A DNA stretch of 64,000 nucleotides from Kitagawia praeruptora (Eukaryota > Streptophyta > Magnoliopsida > Apiales > Apiaceae): the NCBI GenBank assembly GCA_037693485.1, contig CM075353.1, forward strand, positions 56,538,501 through 56,602,500. Reading direction: 5' to 3'. Of the stretch, positions 59,464 to 64,000 are shown in pieces. Below the pieces are notes generated by a model. The model had not been told where the DNA came from and ran no database searches. It saw only the letters and a list, made by a program, of their open reading frames with translations. Each line of letters opens with the position of its first letter. The stretch's first letter is position 1. The position numbers and the translations under genes were made by a program.

Positions 59464-59499
59464 GATTCTGAGGACAGAATCCTATTAAGGGGGGAAGGA
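59464..59499 (+). other. pre-PPT hairpin and polypurine tract of element E
   Basis: GATTCTG and CAGAATC pair around AGGA (59464-59481). CTATTAAGGGGGGAAGGA then reaches the LTR. Confidence 0.8.
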
Positions 59500-60422
59500 T
59501 ATAACGCCTTAGAAATTTCGAATTTAAAATTATGTATTTAATATAAATTATGAATATTATTATGTGAATATTGTTGTAAAGGTGGAACGTATGTGAAAAT
59601 TTGTTTTTGTGCTTATATGATGATTTGGATAAGTGGTGAAGGTCAGTATATTTTTATTTGTATTCTTGAGGATTTAAAAATATTTAAATCATGCATTTTT
59701 TATCCTCTGTAAATTTTATAAAATTATCGGAGGAATTAAAAATCATGAAATCTTTTGTAATATTATTTTTATAATATTATTTAGTTTTTAAAATGGGTGG
59801 GTGAATTAATTTGGATGTTTCGGTATTTTAAAATGATTTTAAGAGTTTTATTGTATTTAAAGGATCAAAACTTTGAAAATTCATATTTCATTCATTTTTG
59901 ATCCGAAAAATATTTTAAAAATATGTGGGTGCTCATAATTTTATATTCTTTAATTTTAAGAGTGAAAATTTTAATTTTCACAATTTTCTATTTAATTCCT
60001 ATTTGTGAAATATATTCATTAGTTTTAAAATCAAATATGAGGTGTAGTAATGTTTATTGTTATTGGGCCAAGCCCAATAAGTTAGTAGTTAGAGCCCAGC
60101 AGTTAGAAGTTTCAGGAGAAGTCGGGAGAGAAAGAACGCAGAAGAAGAAAATAAAAAGAAAGAGAGAAAGGAGATTGTAGAGGAAGAAAAGAGGGATTGA
60201 TTGATTAAAATCAATTAGTTTATTTATAGATATAGAGGTGTGTGTATATATGTGTGTGTGTATAAAAGTGTCAATAGAAATCGTGTGTGTGCAGGTGTGG
60301 GAGTCGGAAATCGCAGCAGGAGGGGGTGAGGGGCGGCGCCCCACCGCGCACGGCGGCGGCCGGCGGTGGTGGCGGCAGGCGACTGGTCGGGGAAGGCAGT
60401 GGAGATGAAATCAGTTGAGAGG

Positions 60423-60468
<46 letters not shown>

Positions 60469-63400
60469 GGGGATTGATTCTTGGATTTTTGGGGGAAAAT
60501 GGAAATCGGAAGAGGTATAAATTTTTATATGTTAATTATTTACTTTATTTTTATGTTCCGATGTAAATTGTTTAGTTTGCATATTAGATTAATTATATGA
60601 ATTGTTGTAATTTAATTAGTTAAATTACGAAATGTTGTATGTTTTAGAGTATTAATTCGGAAACCATTATGGGTAATTAATTGTTGGGTCTATTTGTGAG
60701 TCCGATAATATGTTCGGAGTTAGTGATAGTTGTTAATGGTTAATTGTTAAATTATAATTGTCGAAGTTATTTTATGGTCTCGTCAATATTCGAGTTTAAT
60801 GATAGGTGATGATTAATTATGATTTTGGTATTTTGTGGTCTCATGAATATTCGGATTTGGTGATTTCTAGTGGGTAATTGTTAGTTGTGATTGCTAATTG
60901 TTAAATGTAAATTGTTATTGTCATATAAAATATGTGGAGTTTATATGAGTTTCTAGTTGTAAATTTTCAAGTGGTAAGTGTTAATTATTGTTATTGTTTA
61001 AGTATTTGTGTATGTTAATTTAAGCGATATAATGATTTTCGGATACCAATGTTACACTTTGAGTTTATATTGAGTAGTGAATCGTAAAATCGTAAGTTAT
61101 AAGTATAAGTTGTAATTGTGTTGTGGATTCGAATTGTTAATGATAATTTGCATGTTTAAAGAATTGTTAAGTGGTTACTAAATTACTTTGATAATTGTTA
61201 GTAATTATCAGATATGTTATATGATCAGTAAATTGTATGTTGGATTTGGAGTGACAATTATACTTGTTAAATCGCTATTTGTGGATATGGGTTTTTAGGA
61301 TAAAAGAAGTTACCTGTACATTTTGATTGGATTGTGATATATGTCCGTAATATGGAACTATCTCCTAATTGTATAGTTTTCAAATGTAATCTATAGTAAA
61401 GTTAAACTGTTATTTAATTTTTCTTTATGTGTTTATCTGCGAGGAGTTGCAATGAGGTCGCAAGTCCTAAATGTCAATATTTAAGGACTTGTGTAATTCT
61501 CTGCAACTAGTTCCTCGGGCTTACGAATATCAATGATTAACTATCACGAGTATAATTAATATACTTGAGTGGTGTGATCATTGATATAGCGTAAGTAATA
61601 GTTAGTGCTAGGGGTTGTTCCCTAGGGCTTACGAACATCAATGGTTGATTGTCACGTGTATCATTAAAATGCGTGAGAAATACGGCCATTGGTGTAGCGT
61701 AAGTAGTAGTGTAATGTAAATCATTATGTGCTAGGTGCCGCATGTCTGGGCGGGTACTTTTCTTATTTGTTTACTTTTATGTTGCTGCAAGTTGAGGCAG
61801 CTTTATTTTTGCAAAAACAGGGTTGAATTGTATTTGAGGGGCTGTGCCCATAGTCCGATAAACGAATACTTCATGCCGAAATTTTCTAAAAATCTCCTGC
61901 AAATCTATTTAAAACCTATTGAACTTATTTAATTTCAATGCTTGAAGGTGTGTTATGATTACTAAGAGTTAAGTATATGTATCAGTGGTTTATTTCGAGA
62001 ATATATCGTGGTTTTAAATATGAAGTGGTTGTGTTGTTTTGAAATGGTTATGTGATGTGTTTATGTGACTTGGTTGATTATAGTAAGACTATTATGTGAA
62101 TATGAATGAATATGTCTATATGTATTGTATATGTAAGCGTTATAGGACGCGCATGGGTAGAATAGAGCAAACGATAAGGTTTTGCTTAAGTTAATACCGA
62201 AATAGCATTTGACCTTGTAAAGGTACGAATAGGAGACCTGGTCAAGATCATTGCGCGGGTAGACGGAAACACGAACAGAAAGGCAAGTATGAAAGTCGAC
62301 GAGTAAATTGACATGAAAGTGGTGAGTTACGAAGTAGAGTTGGAAGTTGAGCCGAGTAAGAGGTCAGCATATAAAGAAGTAAAGACTGATGTGAAATTGA
62401 GTCGAGGATCCATGTTAGGATCGAGAACTTCGTATAACAAGGCAAGTGTTATTGCTATTCACTTATTTTTCAAGTGATGCAATTCAATTTCTTTGTTGAA
62501 TAAGATAGATTGGTCAAGCATTTTTAGAAAGTGATGAACTCTTCCAGCTTGCACAATATAGTTAATTCTCCCCACCCAGAGCTCAAATATCAAATCTTTC
62601 CAAGGACCTTACTAATAATTTTCCCCAAAACTATTTCATCCAAGGAATGTTAAATCTTCCTTAGAGGAGGACTTTTCTTTTATTTTCTTGAAAATGTTAA
62701 GGGGCTCTCTAAATAGAGAGAATCCATGTTTTAAACCTCTACAAATACCTGTTAATGAAATTTCTGGTTTTAGCATAATCTCACCAGAGAACCCCTTTCT
62801 TCTTAAAATGTTTTCTTCAAAATGATTTAAAATTAATTATCCTAAAACTATCTTTTCACAAATAACCGTTTAAGCTGTTTTACTCGCTTATGTGAAATCA
62901 ATCCTTATTGTGTATTGTAAGATTCTATTTAAATCGTGGTGCTCAATTATTTCCCTGCTCAAACTTAGAATTCCAATTGATGATAATCTTGTCGCAATTT
63001 ATATTTACTATTGTTGCTCTAGTCGATTATTCCTTCAATCAATTTAATGAAGTTACGTTCCCATCTATTTATTCTTATCTTGTTGATATTCATTCAATTG
63101 TTGTTATATATATTCTCCACCCCACTTATTACCGAACTTGTCGGTATTTATTAAAGATCTTGATTATCTGGTTATTTTCCTGTATTGTATCGAACTCGTC
63201 GATACTTGTTGATGATCTTGATTATGCAGTTATTACCATTTTTTGTATCGAACTTGTCGATACCCATAGAGCTTATTATGCTTTAATTATCACCCAATTA
63301 TCGTGTCGAACTTGTCGACACATGTTGATCCTGAATTCTTCATTAATTCTTGGATTATTAGTTGTTGTCTTGGAACGTGAGTTTTCCAGTTGATTGATGC

Positions 63401-64000
63401 GGTAAGGTTGTCGATTGTTCCGACACCTAGTGCGTTCGACATAGAATTGGAATATCTTTGACCGTAAGGTCGGACCATATTGTGGTCGTGGTAAAAAATG
63501 TTTTGACCGAAAGGTCGGACCCTATTGTGGTCGTGGTAAAAATATTTTTGGACCGTAAGGTCGGACCAGATTCGTGGTCGGAAGTTAATAAGGCCAATGT
63601 GTGCCGTGGATCCATTATAGGACATTGCTGTGTGCGTTTGTCCGGGGTTAGTGCTGACTGATCAGCAGCCTAACCTTGATGATGTTTTCTTAAAAATAAA
63701 TAAAAATTCCAATTCTAATCTCTACCCTGAGATTGAGATGTTTGATTCTTGACTCCTTGAAAGATTCTTGACTCCTTGAAAGTCTGTTTTAAGAATATCT
63801 TGATATCAGAATTCTTATCAGTTCTAGTTTCTGTTGCACCTTATTAATGGTGAATTGATGGCCCTTGTGGAGACGTTCGAGGCATAGATTTCGTTGGACA
63901 GTGAATTAGGATTTGTGAGGTGGGATATCTAGTTAGATAGTGATCTTGTTAATTCACAGAAATTGTAAAACATTATATTCTGAGGTTGGATTGTAATATT
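59500..64000 (+). repeat. 3' LTR of element E (truncated by the window end)
   Basis: Co-linear with 50683 onward. Relative to the 5' LTR it lacks 208 bp (55075-55282) at the 63870/63871 junction and has a shorter GA run. About 255 bp should remain beyond the window. Confidence 0.93.

Larger units (their letters stand above)
50683..64000 (+). mobile_element. element E, LARD-like gypsy derivative, right end outside the window
   Basis: Direct repeats from 50683 and 59500, a Met-tRNA primer-binding site and a PPT define it. Both LTRs begin TATAACGCC and the 5' LTR ends GCGTTACA. The left flank is AGTTC (50678-50682), which should recur about 260 bp past the window end. No intact gene is present. 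LTR and internal similarity ties it to element D. Confidence 0.9.

Overview
The window is plant repeat DNA, almost certainly from an angiosperm (the exact taxon cannot be read from it). It is an AT-rich stack of LTR retrotransposons, most of them inserted into one another. I found no host gene, rRNA, tRNA gene, CRISPR array or operon. Element boundaries rest on paired LTRs, 5-bp target-site duplications (TSDs), primer-binding sites complementary to initiator Met-tRNA (core TGGTATCAGAGC) and polypurine tracts (PPTs).

Layout. (1) 1-8571, + strand: the 3' part of a Ty3/gypsy element of Athila type. It has protease-RT-RNase H-integrase with one in-frame stop just before the RT catalytic motif, an extra ORF in the Athila env position, a 1.8-kb noncoding tail with repeated PPT-like motifs, and a 1.26-kb 3' LTR. 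(2) 8704 onward: a decayed Ty1/copia element of Sirevirus (SIRE) type, called A. Its sequence is split into 8704-10058, 20434-25024, 33748-35892 and 49354-50682 by four later insertions. Its 3' LTR is not in the window. (3) B, 10059-20433, - strand: a deletion derivative of a Tekay-like chromovirus with 3.4-kb LTRs, a gag, an extra ORF upstream of gag and only scraps of pol; TSD GAAAC. (4) C, 25025-33747, + strand: a complete Ty1/copia element of Angela/BARE-like type with two in-frame stops; TSD AGAAC. (5) D, 35893-49353: a LARD-like element with 5.6-kb LTRs and a 2.3-kb internal region lacking any intact gene; TSD AAGGA. (6) E, 50683 to beyond the window end: a second LARD-like element, related to D, with 5.0-kb LTRs and a 3.8-kb internal region without an intact gene.

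How the parts relate. A is the oldest visible layer in its region: it carries stops and frameshifts in most of its length and hosts the other four. B, D and E share the same PPT context and similar LTR termini, which points to chromovirus (Tekay-like) ancestry and to dependence on proteins supplied by autonomous relatives. The least ordinary signal is not coding. The LTRs of D and E, and the PPT flank of B, D and E, carry many short perfect hairpins. Several occur as tandem or cross-family sets in which both stem arms change together while loops stay constant, as expected of a conserved RNA (or single-stranded DNA) structure. This was read by eye; no folding or alignment program was run.
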